Shown: positions 23,816 through 38,600, numbered from the stretch's first letter. The stretch is DNA of 64,000 nucleotides from Ashinkailepas kermadecensis (GCA_034440615.1 JAOTOM010004960.1:459501-523500), one strand, 5' to 3'. Translations and numbers: made by a program. Notes: generated from the letters alone by a model not told the origin.

Positions 23816-23995
23816 TAACGTGCCGTTAACGCACCGACACGGTCGCCCCGGTAGCTCGTCCTCGGCCTTATTGAGCCAGTTGCGAATTGACCCTCCCAAC
23901 CGGGGGCAAATGCGAGCGCGTGAAGCGACTCGAACCTGTCTTGCCAGGATAGGGGAGATCAACGCAGGCCAGTGCTCTAACCAAAATCCAACTCA
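23816..23995 (-). mobile_element. tRNA-derived SINE
   Basis: On the minus strand a TGGTTAGAGCACTGG A box at about 23983-23969 and a GGTTCGAGTC B box at about 23936-23927 are spaced as in a tRNA, but the stems do not close into a full cloverleaf. The body continues to about 23816. I call a SINE head, not a functional tRNA. Confidence 0.6.
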
Positions 23996-24640
23996 TACCA
24001 TCGGGCATAATTTTTAGGTCAATAACACGAGACATCGATCACACAAAAACACAAAAGAACACAAAAGACATCGATAAGGAAGAGAATGTATGACACATTA
24101 TAGCCTTGAGAAGAAGGACTCAGGAAAATATTCCAGATATACAAAGTCTACATTTCCTACGCTTGACCTCGTAACTCCGCGACCTTGTGACCTCGTGACC
24201 ACCGGTGACCCCTAGCCCATGAAGTTTGATAAATTTGACAGCAGAGATAGACGCATGATTTAGCTGCACCAAGAAAATACGCTTTCCTCATTAATATCTG
24301 ATTTCGCCGCCTGTTCTTCACTCGTTGTAATTTTGCGCTTTTCAGATTAACACGCGCACTGGAGGTGTGGGGGTGGGGGGGGGGGGGGCGAAACCCCTCC
24401 GATTCGTAGTACATAACTCTAGATTTTAGCGGTCGATATACGCTATGTTTTGCGTACCTGCTTAGAAATGTCCGGCACGTCTTTGAAAGCACGAAAACGG
24501 AAATCGGACGAAGTTTTTTTTAGTTAGGGGCCGTTAAAGTCAAAACACTTCGTAGCGCCAGACTACAAAAATCGGCACTGGTGCGCTTCCAGTATAGTGA
24601 CGAAAGGGAAGTGTTCTTGGCAACACTAGCGACTTATTTG
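23996..24640. other. Intergenic repeat fragments
   Basis: AGGTCA/TGACCT words cluster at 24160-24210. An ACGCGCACTGGAGG plus poly(G) block at 24348-24400 matches the repeats at 62694 and 63379. No gene seen. Confidence 0.4.
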
Positions 24641-25210
24641 ATGTATATTGGTATGCTATATAGTTTCAAGGTCATTTTAGGTCACCGAGGTCAAGTCAGG
24701 TCGAGTTCATGACAGGTTAATGGAACCAAACTTGATCAAATGGAATGTTGTCATAAATGCAAATGACTGTCATGCGAATGATGTCGCTTTGCATGTTACT
24801 CCCTACACATCCTGAAAACTACTGTTTGTCATTGTGTACCTAAGCGTTTCCATACTTTATTCATGTACTTAACTCCTTTCTTCGCGAAGCCGATTGCGCC
24901 GAGCTGCCCGACGGAGCAGTGGGGCGGGCGGCCCGGTTCCGGTAACTGGAACAGGTAACTGACCTGATAAAGTGCTGCTATGTAGATAACCTGAGGTCAA
25001 ATGCCGGGTCTAGCATCTGCATTGCATCATCAGTAATGTCCAAAACATCATTGATGCCCATTTATTGGAGCATTTAAACACAATCACAGCGATCCATAAC
25101 AATGACAAGCCAAGCCACGCAGAACAAGATAATTTTGACATATGTGACCTAATTTGACCCTGAAGATATTGACCGAAGGTCATGAAATTTGTACACAATA
25201 GAGTTCACAA
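24640..25210 (+). repeat. Dispersed repeat, inverted partner of 63520-64000
   Basis: The sequence is the reverse complement of 63520-64000 at high identity over its whole length. Shared landmarks are the GC block GAGCTGCCCGACGGAGCAG and a flanking AGGTCA-rich end. It abuts the left arm of the next inverted repeat. Confidence 0.85.
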
Positions 25211-25217
25211 TAGAGTT

Positions 25218-25605
25218 TGAACTAACTCGCGGTGGCCGGCGTTATAGGCGGCGTGGACAATTACCTCCTTGTTCTCACGGTAAAGATCCATTGACGCTCT
25301 TCGACAATAGTAGGCTAATGCCGGCACCCAGGTAAAATTAAAATTATCGTCACCCCTCCCCACCCGAAATACAAATTATCTTCCCGAGGAGTAAAGTAAA
25401 ACTAACATCATTTACACATCCTGGAGATGTCCACCTCCCAGCGTCCGCAATCAAGACCTTAACGTCACATACACTACAACTTAAAACTCCCTTAACGTGA
25501 ATGTGCACTTGCCTTAGCTTTGCTTGCAAAGCACTATCGTTTCAAAGGCAGTGCAAGTGACCTTTATGGTCCGGCACGCCTCTAATAATCATTCCCCAGC
25601 CTGTT
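25218..25605 (+). repeat. Left arm of a 390-bp inverted repeat
   Basis: Aligns with the reverse complement of 29148-29558 at roughly 75-80 percent by eye, with small indels, from the GGCCGGCGT block to the word GACCTTTATGGTC. The two arms bracket about 3.5 kb and may mark the ends of a foldback-type element. Confidence 0.75.
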
Positions 25606-25739
25606 TTTGAGACCCCCATGCGGTTGCATGGCCCGGTGTGCTTTGAGGGCTTCCGATGTGTATACCTACAGCTGCTCGCATGCTTAAAGGCACAGCCGCT
25701 TTTTAAGAGAATCGGTACGCTTTAGAGGGCCTGAATCAT

Positions 25740-27960
25740 TTTTGGAGGGCCTGACGCCTCCCGTTGTGCTCTTAGGATCCCGCTGTTTATTTGGGGCTCC
25801 TGACTCGCACCTATGTAACCCAAGCACGATTTTCGGGACTCAGCATGATTACTCGGGGCCCCGGTAGAACTTTTCGGGCCCAGGCTCGTGGCTACGGGTG
25901 GGGGAGAGCCCGACGCCTGTTGTTCTGGGCTAAATGCAATTTTTGATGATTATTTTCTCTGAATTTTTGAAGATATTAGTCCCGGCCTGATTTTTTTCGG
26001 GCGACTGCGCCATATTTTGGTGTCCTACCGTTATTTTCCGAGCTCCAGTGTGTTTTCGGGGCCGTACACAATTTTTGAAGGCATCTTGCGATATGTTTGG
26101 GGCTCCGGAGCCATGTTCCTGGCTTGACATTTATTTTGGGATCTCTCCGTATTTTGGAAGGCTCGGGCTTTATTTTGTCGCGTCCCAATTCGCTTTTGGG
26201 GCCATGCTGTGCTTATATGGGGCCAATGAGGCCAATTCCTATGGGCACGGACGGAAATTTTGGATGCTCCGACTCGAATTTTGTGACTACTGACAATCAT
26301 TTTCGGTCTCGAGCGCAATATTTATATGTGTGTGTGTGTGGAGGGGGGGGGCCTCGCTGCGAGTTCGCGGGGCGCGTTTTACTTAGCTGGACCCCAGCCC
26401 GATTTTGGCGGGCCCCTGTGCAAGTCTTCGGGCCCGGTGCGAGTTTTTTTTTGCTGGTGCCCGCTGTATTTATTTGGAGAACCCTCCATGAATTATGGGG
26501 TCCCGACGCGAATTTATGGGACACGAGCGCGATTTATGGATGCCCACCCCTTTAGGAGGGGGGACATTTACACCTTTGGTACGCCGCTGCGGCTGCTCAA
26601 CGATTTTTTTTGAGCCCATGGCACCCTTTAGAGTAGAAGGACCCTTCGGAGAGGTTTCTTTGAGGACCTGCTCTGAATTTTCCGATGATTCCGGTCGTTT
26701 CGACGGGGTCCCTTTGTGTTCTTTTTTTTTGGGGGGTTGTCGAGTTGCACTTTTGGAAGCCCCTGCCCGATATATTTTGGCAACGCTACGATTCTTCGGG
26801 CGCCCGGTTATTTTTTTTTGGTGCCCAACGAGTTCCTTTTCCGAGGCCGGACGCTTGCTTGCGGTAATTAACGCAATGGTTGTGACCACCGCAGAGTGAT
26901 ATTCCGGGTAGGATTTTTTGTGGCGGGAGAAGCCAGCTGCGACTCTTGAAGCTCCGGCCGACCATTTGGGCCCCAAGTGAGATTTTCAAGGGCAGTGACG
27001 CGACTTCTTTTAGATCTAGTACGATTTTTTTGGGGACCCGTCGTGATTTGTTGGGATCCCTAATGCGAGTTTTGGCGGCCTCGATAAGTTTTCGGGGTCC
27101 CAAAACGTTTTGAAGACGTTTGGCGCAATTGTGGAAGCCCCAATGTGATTTTCCATGTACGGACTATTTTTTTTACGTTGCCCTGGCTTCATTTCTTTTG
27201 TGGCCCCGATGAGACTTTTAGGGCCCCGATGCGACCTGCGGAGCCACTACCGTGACTATCAGGGGCCCGGGCGTGACTTTTGGTGCTTCCAAGTTTGACG
27301 TGTTTTTCCAAGTTTGACGACGGCCCAACCTCTTGGGCCGTCGTCGTGATTTCCAAGAACCCCGGCACGACGTTTTTGGTATCCCAGCGTGATTTTCCAG
27401 GGGCCCATGTGCGAAATGCTTAGGTCCCACGGGCGATTTTCAAGGGCCCCGGTCCAACCTGGTGGGCACTAGCGTTATTCTCTGGGGCCCGGCCCGTCTT
27501 TTTTAGGCCCCAGCATCATCATCAGGTGACCGGCGAGACTTCTTCGACACTCAGTCTGATTTCCAGTGGTCCCGGCCCGACCGTTTGAGGCCCAAACGTG
27601 ATTTTCCTGGGACCCGGTACGACTTTTGAGTGGCCCAGCGGTATTTTGATGGGCACCGGGTCCACTTTTAGGAGCCACCAGCGTTATTTTTATGGGCACT
27701 GGTTCAATTTTTGGCGGGCACCAACGGGATATTTTGTGGACCCAAATCGATCTTTGGTGCCCCCAATGTGATTTCTAGGGGCCTTGGTACAGATTTGAGG
27801 GCCCCACTTCATGGTCCCTATGCGACTTTTTGGGTCCCAATGTGATTTTTAGGGGACCCAGTGCGATTTATTGGCCCCAGCTGAATTGTATGGGGCTGTG
27901 GAAATTTTTCCGAACCCCGGCGCGATTCTTGGGGCCCCACAGCCTTTCGGGGGTGGGGGG
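25740..27960 (+). repeat. Degenerate GGGCCCC-GATTTT minisatellite
   Basis: About seventy strongly diverged units near 30 bp follow the pattern GCGATTTTTGGGGCCCC with variable spacers. Short-range periodicity is obvious but no two units are identical. Open frames on both strands (for example PKN/GP-rich frames on the minus strand) follow from the pattern and are not taken as genes. Confidence 0.8.
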
Positions 27961-28396
27961 AACCACCCTTTTCGGGGGTCCGAACCCCCCTTTGTCCCTC
28001 TCCCTTCGGTACGTTACTGAGTGGGTTTCATTCCACATGGCTTGTTGTGCAGCATTAAGCCGTGCAAGCAAGTTAAGAAGTTAAGAAAGCCATGCAGCAA
28101 GTTAATAAATGAAACTAATTTCAAAGGTCAAAGGTCAAGCCGATTTATTCAGTCATCTCGCATTTTTTAAACTGCCCAAACCTACCCACATCTGCAATCA
28201 AGCAATAGCTCGTGGTGAACCAGGAGTAAAATTTTTAACCGGGACATGCCATTGTAAACCTCAATGTCAATGTCAGCTTGTAGCCCTAAAGTCCTCGCGC
28301 TTCGTCGCTATGGTATTAATTTCCACAAAATGGGTGTCATTCGACGTGGCTTGCTGTACGATATCAGAAAGTTAAGAAATTGAAATCCGTTTTAAA

Positions 28397-28830
<434 letters not shown>

Positions 28831-29147
28831 ATTTGGCGAGCGGAGCGCGCCAAACATTTATAGTTTGCGTGGTGACATTCTCAAAATTTCTCAAAATTTC
28901 TTGTTGATCCAATGTATTCTTAGTTGTAAGGAGATGCCTTGGCTGCGCCTGTGTTGGTGATAACAGACACTCATATCTTATTTGACTAGTAAGTCCCCCG
29001 ATAAATCCTTCATAACCTGCTCGGACGACGTCTCATTGCTGGCTTTTAAATTACATTGCCACCTTGCTGTTCCGCATATATGAATATTCAAACTTGTTCT
29101 TTGCAAGTCGTCCGCTTTATTCTTAATGCTCCAACAGAAGCCACACG

Positions 29148-29558
29148 TAGGAGGGGTGTGGGATGATTTTTAGAGGCGTGCCAGACCATAAAGGTCATTT
29201 GCGCCGGCTTTAAAGCGAGTGTGTGTTGTAGCAAAACTGAGGCAAGTGTACATTTACGCGAAGGTAGTTTTACGTTATAGTGTATGTGACGTTAAGGTGC
29301 TGGAGGCGGGTGCTGGACGGGGAATATCGCCAGAATTTTAATGTTGTTAGTTTTACTTTGCTCTTCCACAAGATAAGTTGTAGTTAGGATGGGGAGGGGT
29401 GACGAGAAAGTTGATTTTGCCCGGGTGTCGGATTGTCTACTATTGTCAAAGTATCAGCCTACTATTGTCAAAGAGCACCGAGGGGTCCTTACCGTGCGGA
29501 CAAAGAGGTAATTATCAGCACCGCCTATCACGCCGGCCGCCGCGTGCGAGTCGTTAGT
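29148..29558 (-). repeat. Right arm of the 390-bp inverted repeat
   Basis: The reverse complement aligns with 25218-25605. A duplicated TACTATTGTCAAAG motif near 29436-29472 is present twice here and once in the left arm. Confidence 0.75.
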
Positions 29559-29622
29559 AATGGGCTAGTAGGAGTATGCTTTCATGCAAGTTCGTCAGTG
29601 AGATTAGTGCGGTGTTTTGCAA

Positions 29623-29850
29623 TTCGGCTCATCTACGTCCGTTGTACCTCTGGGTAGCCGTTTACGTTATGAATTGCAAAGCAAATCGGCTCATCTCCGT
29701 CCGTCGGCACCTCTGGGCAATCGTCTCAAATAGTGTAAAGTTTTGAAGGAAGTCGGCTCATGTATGTCCGGTGGCACCGCCAGGTAGCCATTTATTTCGA
29801 ATGGGAAAGCAAATCGGCTCATGTACGTCCGATGCCATTCGAGGATGGCT
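29623..29850 (+). repeat. Tandem repeat of 61-67 bp
   Basis: Four units each begin with TCGGCTCAT and a (C/G)TCCG word, at 29623, 29686, 29753 and 29814. Divergence is about 20-30 percent between units. Confidence 0.8.
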
Positions 29851-31127
29851 ATTCACGTTATCCATACGAGTGTATGCGTAGGCATGCATTGCTTGTTGGA
29901 GTGCGTGTTGAAGGGCGTGTTGGTGATGTGGTGTATACAATGCCCTTGCAAGTTTGGTGGCGTACATATATCCAAATAATAATCGGAGGAGTCCAGGGTG
30001 CTTGTCACCCAGTACCGTTGGAAGCGAGCACTTGTCTGGAGGAGCACCGTTTCTATGGAGGGGCACCATTGCGAAAGTAGCCAAAGGGGCGCATCTGGCT
30101 GACAAGAAATGGTGGGGGAGGGGAGGGGGATGTGTTGCAATCGGCCCTCCCGGAGGGGCACCTTTCCTTTCAAGAGGGCTTTTCTCTCAGAGGGACGCCT
30201 CTGGCTGATAAAAAAAATCCATGGGTTCATTCAAACCTTCTCGGAGGAGAGCCTTTTCCCGGCCTTAGGAACGTCACCTTTTATCTTAGGGGGAGGGGCA
30301 CATTCCCTATTGCCACCCCCTGTATCCATCCCTGGTTGTTGCTGCATCAATATGTGACCCCGTAAAACAGGAAATAATGGGAATTGTTGGTGTAAGTTCA
30401 TATGTACACTAACAAAATCCATCTTCCAATATTTTGTTTTCCCGCTACAAGAGGGTAACGCTTAACGTAAATACAGCATTACTCTATGGTGATCGGGAAA
30501 TCGGGTCTAGCACATACGGCATGACGTTAGCTGTGCATAGGCGGTGATTAGCGGTGAAGCTTTCTAAGCTGGGCAACGTTTCTGCCACAAAATTTTAGAT
30601 TCAACAAGGGTAAATCTGAAAACCAGATCTTGAATATAAAGTGGCTAAAATCCGTGGATTTTTTTGGTGTTGGGGGCAAGAGGGTGGGCTATCTTTCTAC
30701 CCCGCTCAAACTTCCCAGGCCGAGGTTTGTCTCCCTCCCCCAATTTCAAAACCGTTGATATACCCATGCTTGAGGGAACCACATTCATATATGTAGTCTG
30801 GAACAAAAGTTTGTGGAAATGACAAATCTTATCTCCCCCTGGCTGAACTAGTGTCATCGGCTGTGGGAGGTAGTTTGAGGGTTGAGGCCCGTACTCTATA
30901 GAAGGTACTCTAGATGCTCTCGGCAAGACTCAATTACGACGCTGGTCACAAAAACGCAGGGCTGAGCTCTTGGGGTGTTGCCGTCGAGAGATTCTGGGCG
31001 CAGTCACAAAAACACCGGCAAGAAATGCAACAAAGCAGTGCAGGTGGAATGGTTCTGTAGTCGCCTGCCATATCGTCGGAGGCCAGCAGAGGAAGAGCAC
31101 GTGTGCACCTGAACTGCTGCCGACATC
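29851..31127. other. Repeat-derived sequence upstream of gene B
   Basis: Short GGAGGGGCACC and TGGCTGA(C/T)AA motifs recur irregularly from 30030 to 30330. No exon was recognised. The gene B promoter and any 5' untranslated exon should lie here, but no TATA box or acceptor is clear. Confidence 0.35.
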
Positions 31128-31209
31128 ATGATCAGACGGGCGGCGCTGGCAGCCTTCCTGGTCTCGGTTGGCCTGCAGCACTGTGCTACTGAGGTGCCGG
31201 AGCACTCAG
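31128..31209 (+). CDS. Gene B exon 1: signal peptide
   Basis: ATG at 31128 opens MIRRAALAAFLVSVGLQHC and then ATEVPEHS. The donor CAG|GTAATG is phase 1 after 27 codons. Cleavage is likely near Cys-Ala-Thr. Confidence 0.75.
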
Positions 31210-32554
31210 GTAATGGTGTCGATACATCCGGTAACACGATAATACGTTGACAGCCTTTGCGACGCATTGTAACCGCATTTGACTACCGTTGGCCACATAC
31301 ACCGTTGTATGACCTTCTTCATGCGGGCACGGCCTACTCTGCTAGCACGTGCGAAATCCTATCCAGTGGATGGCAACGGGGTGGAAGGCAATTATTTCTC
31401 TAACTACGAAGAAATGCCTACACGGACTTACCTATGTATATGGCCGTAAGCGTATTACAAGCGAAACAGTAGGCCGTCTGGCTTTCTGCATTTGGAACAG
31501 GTCATTTGCAAGCAATTTGCAACAGGAACAGGAAAGCGGCCATTAGCAGCCGGTATTTTGAAGTCAGTGCCTCAGCCCATATCCAAGCCAAGTTATTAAA
31601 TTGTGAAAGCCCAATGGCTTTGTATGCTGGCTAATAACCAGTGTTGAAATGCTCATGATACCTTATTTGATGTTTTGTAATATATTTTATTGTTATAAAA
31701 CAATGCTCACAAAGCAAAACGCTAGGCGGGTGTGCGCTCGAACAAGGGCGATATCATTTAATTAATTGGTAGTTATTAAAGAGCTCTTTGTCAATTTCTT
31801 TGCACCTAGGCAAACTTCATTTCGGAGTTGGATATTTATTTACCACCAACGAAAAATTACATTTGTCAGAACACTTCGCGAGCGCGTAGATTTTCGACCA
31901 AGCGCATAGATTTTCGACCCATCCCAGCATACATCATTAGGTTCCTCATTTGTGTAAACGGATGCAAATGGAGCAAATACCCACGGCAATGAGCACAGGG
32001 AACATGCATTCATACTCACAATCACCAAACTGTGCCGTGCGAAATTTACTAAATAGAAGGTCCGGTCGATAGCTTAGTCGTGTATTTATTTATTTTCGAA
32101 TTGCTGCACATTCACATGTGAAAGCAAATGTAATGATTAATGTGCAGGGACACGTTCTAGCGAAGTAAGGGACACCAAATGACAACAGCCGGTATGCAAC
32201 AGCCAGAGTTGCGCCCCTCTGCTAGTGATACAATTGGTAGGGAAATAGGACAGGGTACGATTAGGCTAGAAATACTTAGGCCGTGCACTTTAGTCTGGGC
32301 TGATAGGAAGGAAACCGGATCTTCTACATGATGTATGCACACAGCTCTATCAAAGCCAGCAACAATCGGTCGGAATGGAATTGGTCGTGTTCATTGCTTT
32401 CTTTCGGCTGTGGAAGTTCGTTTGTGCTTCATTGGTTTTGTTGAGCTGCAGGTCACTCAGCTAATCCTGGCCATGTCTGCCCAACTCAAAATGCCTTTGA
32501 TTTTCCTCGAGGTTTGACCGCACCTTTTCGTTTCATTTGTTTCGACGTCACATT

Positions 32555-32609
<55 letters not shown>

Positions 32610-35600
32610 AATATATATATACATATACATATACATATATTGATATGCATAAATCGATAAACCTACCTAGTTTTTGTGGAATAGGTATTAGTTTCCAAAG
32701 ACGACACTCCCCTTTTATTTTTAGCGCATGGGCGTGCTATTCTCCAATTAAGAATATATATTACTAAACGGTGCGAGGAAAGGAATTTTGTTGTCGATTT
32801 TTTTTTTTTTTAAACCATTGCACGGGACTGAAGGTCCAGTGCAAAGCATTTTCTTTAGAAAAAGACAGCAAAATTCCTTCTCCAGCACAAGCTTCGTAAG
32901 ATATTTCTCATAGCATCGTTTACTTAACTTAAATGGGTGAAGCTAACCTACCATAACACTGCGTTTGACTCTTAGGTAAAATAAGTATTATGCGTTTACC
33001 TTTCCTCGATTATTAGAAAATACCGTTAAAAATTGCGTTGCTCTTGGCGTATATTCGGGTTCCTCGAACCACAAAATTAAAGCAATTCCATCTATCGGGC
33101 GAATTATCATTGTAATACTTCATTATTTATGTCATATTATGTCAGTCTCCCCAAGCATACGCTTTCCGATTCCGGAGACGCCTTAAATCGAACTGATCTG
33201 CTCTGCTGGTGTTACAATAGGTGGGGAAAGAGGGCAGTGAGAATTCGCCCGATAGCTGGAATTACTTACCTTTTCCGTGGTTCGAGGAAGAGCTGTACCC
33301 GAATATACACCAAGAGGAAAGTAACTTTTCACTAAATTTTAGAATCATCGAGGAAAAATCATCGTATAATATTGATGACACGAAATGTTTTTCGGCATAA
33401 CCGTAAATAATTTATATAACTGCGAAATAATAGTGAAATATACAAATAGCTTGTGGGTGTAAATGAAATATCACGAAATATAAGTAAGTACCTTATCGCC
33501 TTATCGGAGGATGCCAAGCGAGAGTGCAGAATTACATTTTTTCACTCATATTCTGCATCATACATTAGGCCATTTAACACGCAATGCTATTTTGAAAGCA
33601 TGTGCACAAGAGGTCTTGCTGCAACATTAGTACATTTATCTTCAAGCGAAACATAAACCACATCCCACAACAGTTTTTTTTTATCAATGCTACGTTAATA
33701 ACGTGAACAAAATTTTCACTGCACTATATCTTGCTTCCTGTTCAGCACATCTGCCGGCTCTCGTCGCGAAAACATAAACTTATGCTAAAGTTTGATGGCT
33801 CCTAGAGACTATTGAAACATGTATTGCCCCGTCAAAAGCACAATGCATATCCAACATCACAAGGCATATCGTTCCCATATGGCGACTGAGTTAGGGTGGG
33901 CTGTGCTAGTTATGCCATAATCTGAGTTATGGTGTACAGCAAAAACTACAATTTAAGTCTTTCTGCCTACTTAGCATGTTTATATAAATCGCCAAGGATT
34001 CACATTGTGGCGCTTATTTATGATAAGTTATAACCTTATGCCGGTTTGAAGACCATTACCATTGTTTTAATGCATCGAAGTTCCTCTAAAACATTTTGTA
34101 TAGCCGCTCATTCCAATGAGCTTCCACGTTGGTAAAACTGTTGATGAAAACACACGAAACACGTTTTGGTCAGCGAAACGAGGCAGTCGTCGGACGATCC
34201 GGAGGTGTTCCGTTGCTGTTGATCTGCTGTGCCGCAATGGTCTCGTGAATTTGACCACTGGCCGTCGTCAGGCGGTCAGGCGAGCCCGGAGGCTGACCGA
34301 GACCCGAGATCGTTTCTGGCGTACCTCTCCACCTACACCTACAGCAGCATCACCATCACCACCACCGTCAACTTCTACACATGTATATCCGGTAAGGATT
34401 TGATCTGTCCTGGTTTCATCTCACCCGACCTCACGCTAACTTCGTGACACTCGCTGCCCATTGATGGTCATCGTTTCCGCTGAAAGGAAATCAGCGGGTT
34501 TTTTTTTGGGGGGGAGGTGAGGCGCGGAAGGTTTACTCAAGGCGTGCAGTCTATTCTTCAGGTGAGCTGAAGCACGACCATGAAAATCATTCCGCTCAAA
34601 ACAACGAGGTAAGTCTTGACTTTGAAATCCCAGAAAATCAACCTATTCTCCAACAACATTAGCGGTGGAAAGGCAATTATATGAGCTATTGCACGTAGTA
34701 TTCCAAGACAGAGCACGCATTATCAATTTTCGTATTGATAAAAAAAAACACTAAAAAAACATTTGGGACTTACTGTATACCTTATTTAACATCAAGGCAC
34801 TTTCACCTCTGGCCACGGAAAATAAAGCAAGAAGTGTGACAATCTTATCCCTCGGTCACATGTCATGGCGATATGATTATGCCCTTATTATGGTGATCGA
34901 TCCGTTGCTCTGATGGCCTTCCTTGCCTCATTTGTCCGATGATAACTTCTTGCACCGCACCTGCACCACTGGGAAATATCATGGAGCCATCCCTGACGAG
35001 AGCTACAATATTTACATGGGCTTTTCACTTATGGAGGAAAGCTACGTAAAACTGCACACTGCTTCCATATGCAGAGCGCAGTAAAGGGCAAAAGGTACGC
35101 CGCTGAAAATCAGTACGGACATGATGGATTTATATTTCGCCTTTACTCTGAATATTACCATTCCGATTTGTTTTGCACTCCGTATGTTGAACCGTCGGTT
35201 TCGAGCAGATGCTTTTCCCAGCTCTGGCTTCAACAATAAAATATCTGGTCCATTTCTCTTCAGCATATTTGCTTCCGTTTGAAGCGAATGTACTTAGCGT
35301 TGAAAGGAGGAGGAGGAGGAAAAAGCGTTGGCATATAAGTCACCATCTCAAACGTACCACAGTGAAATCAACAGATGTTGATCAACAGATCAACAGATGA
35401 TGACCAACAGAGGGTGCAGGGCGGACCAAAACTATTATTTTCCCAATGGCTACTTTTCTGCGACCAGCAATTGTTCGGAGGTAGTATCGGGATGATGGAG
35501 GGCAATATTGTGATGTTTATTGAAAGAGCTATGTAAATGAGCTTGTCTGTTAAATTGGATTCATATAAGAAAAGGAAGCATGGATGTAAGTTTTCAATGT

Positions 35601-38600
35601 TTTCTCTTGACGCGAAGAGGACTAATAGGATTGCCGAATTTTGGCTACCTTAATTGAGTGCCAAATTCATGTTGAAAATTGTTGAAGCCAATTTGCATAA
35701 CAAATGTCTCCAGAATATGTTAATAACCCGTATCACTAAGCAAATATGCTGCCACCAGCCATATGATACAATGTTCTTCGCATGAAAATTTCCCCTTAAA
35801 CAATGTTGCGCCGAATTCTTCAAGACCCATTGCTGTCGAGTGAATGCCATGTACTCTGACTTGCAATTTAGTACATTTGCATACATCAGCTGGTAGAGAT
35901 GCTTGGCTTTGAATAGTGAGTTGCGGATCTTGTCACGACTGCTGATGACGGCGGCTAACAGTCTGGCCGTTCCCAGGCACCGCGACTACCGCCTGCACAG
36001 GAAAGAGACGACGACGGAGAGATGTCCCTGACCCGTCCCGACAGCTGGAAGTCGACGCCAGGTCAACGCCTTACTGATGCTTCTGCGGTTTGGGCCTTGC
36101 ACGTAGAATCCAGTCACTGGGTATTTGCACACACACACACACGAGTCACTCGGGGGTAGGAGACTTTTTGTCCCCCTTGTATCGTCGCAACCAATGAACC
36201 GATTGCGTGGATTCCAGCTGCATTCGATAGCACCTAACTTTGATCGGGAGGATTTTTTTGTTTTTGTTTACCCGGAGGTCACTGGTAAGGTCATAGGTCA
36301 TGGCAAGTACAAATATTTCACTGTTTTCGAGAGTCAATATTCCGAACCCAAACCAGGCCACTGGTGTGATATGACATCTCAGCTGTTGTTGAATACATCC
36401 AATGTACACCTAAAATTATCCATGTAAACCCTTTCTGGCCTCGGATCAAATAAAGTCACCTCAGTTGAAAAGGTAAATTTGCGGTTTTTACTCAGCACAC
36501 AATGCAATTCATTTTCTTGGACATATTTTTGCAGGGATCCTAAAAACTGCCAAATGTATTCGGAAACGCTACGTAATTTTGCAAATCGTTATAATTTGGC
36601 ATGATGCCTATGAGGTCACAGGTCATGTGAAGTGGATATATTTGACTGACTTCAAGAGTGCACATTTGTACTGTAAACAAGGGCATTACAGTAATATAAT
36701 ACTTAAGTGTTGGTCGATGCATGCATAAGATGCAAATAACTATACAATCTGAACTTGTTGTCCTCGGGTCAAGTGAGGAAACCTGGGAAAGTTATGTAAA
36801 ATTTACGTTTTGGTTCAGTGCGTTACATGTCTATGGACTATACTTCTGCTAGAAGCTAAAAAAATGGACCTACACTTTCGTATATACCACAGAATACTTT
36901 CTCCCGTCTTCTGTCGTATCCAGTCTGTCCTACTTGAGGTCACGCGATAGACACTGATCTCTCCAGAATAATTACAGCTGAATAGACCTGTCATTGTTAG
37001 ATTGACAGGCTTTGACAGGCTCCCGTCTTCTGTCGTATCCAGTCTGTCCTACTTGAGGTCACGCGGTAGACACTGATCTCTCCAGAATAATTACAGCTGA
37101 ATAGACCTGTCATTGTTAGATTGCTTGAGATGACAGCAGGCAACCGTTTCAGGCGGGAAAAGCAGCACTTGCGATCGAGTTTGTGGTGCCATTATAACAT
37201 GACCTGGCATTGTACCTCAAAACAGACATTTGTATGGTAGACTTATGTTGACCGCACTGGCAAGGATGTCTTTGGTAACCGACATGTCGATTCTGTAACC
37301 ACTTAAATATATTTCCTAGTTCTAAGCAGTCATTATATTTGAATGAAATGACTAATGTCAAAACGACGCAGAATGACCTAGTTGAGGTCACACGGTAGTA
37401 AAATAACATCTGTTACACCAACTGTACCTGTATTGATCTGTCGACATACAATGGCCCGATTGTATCCCATAACAATCAACCGCTTGAGACTTTAAAAACG
37501 AAGCCTGTGAACGAATTTATGATGTCATTAGAACATGATCTAAACTGACCTTGAGATCAATTATTTTTATACAACATACCCTAGGTGTTTATTGGAAGGC
37601 ACCGAATGTGTGAAGTTGCTACCTCAATCGGTTTAAATGTTATGGCAGATAAACCAAATGGGGGGAAGCCCCCATCCCCCCGTTGTTCGCGGGTTAGCTC
37701 AATGACCACTGATCGTTGATGTTGACCAAATTCCTCGCACGTTACGCTGATAAATATTCACTTTGATTCAGATGGCAAGCACCGGAATGCATTACATGCT
37801 CGAGTCCTCGAAATTAGATGGATTATTGTGCTGGAGCAGGTTATCTCCACCAAGAGCATTTACACCAATCGGCTCCACCGTTTGATATATTTGCACTCCT
37901 GTCGCTATTGTATCTCTAGCGTTGTACTGATGATGTGAAAGAAATACCAGAGGAGCACTTGCCAATACACGAATCTTATTACATCCAGCTTACGTCGTTC
38001 AGATAAATTAACTAGCACCCATGTCAGATCGAAAGTGAAATAATTGTGAAAATCGGGCATCGGCAGCTTGAGCATGGGCATCCGTTAAGTTGTTTCGAAA
38101 TCGAGTTGCTCAGTGATTACTAGGATGTAGCATGCTTTCGCATAAGACTGTTGACAGTTTCTCTGATTTCGCTACGTGTTCATTCAACTAGTTGTACTCA
38201 TGAATACTCTGAGGAGGGATCCAGCCCGACAATTGCATTAGCCTATGCGCCATTAACGTTCCTATCACAGAACACCGAATAGCACCAACTTCTTGCCTGT
38301 AGTGTTCATGGAAGGCCAAAAGATTCACAACTGTTGATCTCTTATTTAGACTGAACGATTTGAAATCTAGTATGCGATTGAAACTTAATAGGAGCCTAAT
38401 ATAGAACTGAAAAAGTTTCACAAAGATCATTTGGTGAAATTTTAAATGTTTAAAATTACGATCAAGATCCTGCAGAAACTTTAACGTACCCCTCCCCCAG
38501 GCAAGAGGTCAACATCACTTTTTCTCTATTCAGCTTCAGGCTGTGAGAAGTTCGGAGACTTGTCCCTCCCCTTTCTGCTCGACCTGTTCCGATGTTCATG

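Noticed and set aside
23926..23990. Functional tRNA gene on the minus strand
   Set aside because: A and B boxes are present, but acceptor and anticodon stems do not pair into a cloverleaf; treated as a SINE head.
26470..26976. 168-codon minus frame rich in Pro/Lys/Gly
   Set aside because: Generated by the degenerate GGGCCCC array; similar frames occur on both strands throughout 25.9-27.9 kb.
35264..35400. Arg-tract exon candidate (VERRRRRKKRW) in gene B intron 2
   Set aside because: Good acceptor in the right phase, but it lacks the conserved Cys-x-Gly and has no phase 2 donor, and a GGA simple repeat explains the Arg run. The exon at 35977 fits all criteria.
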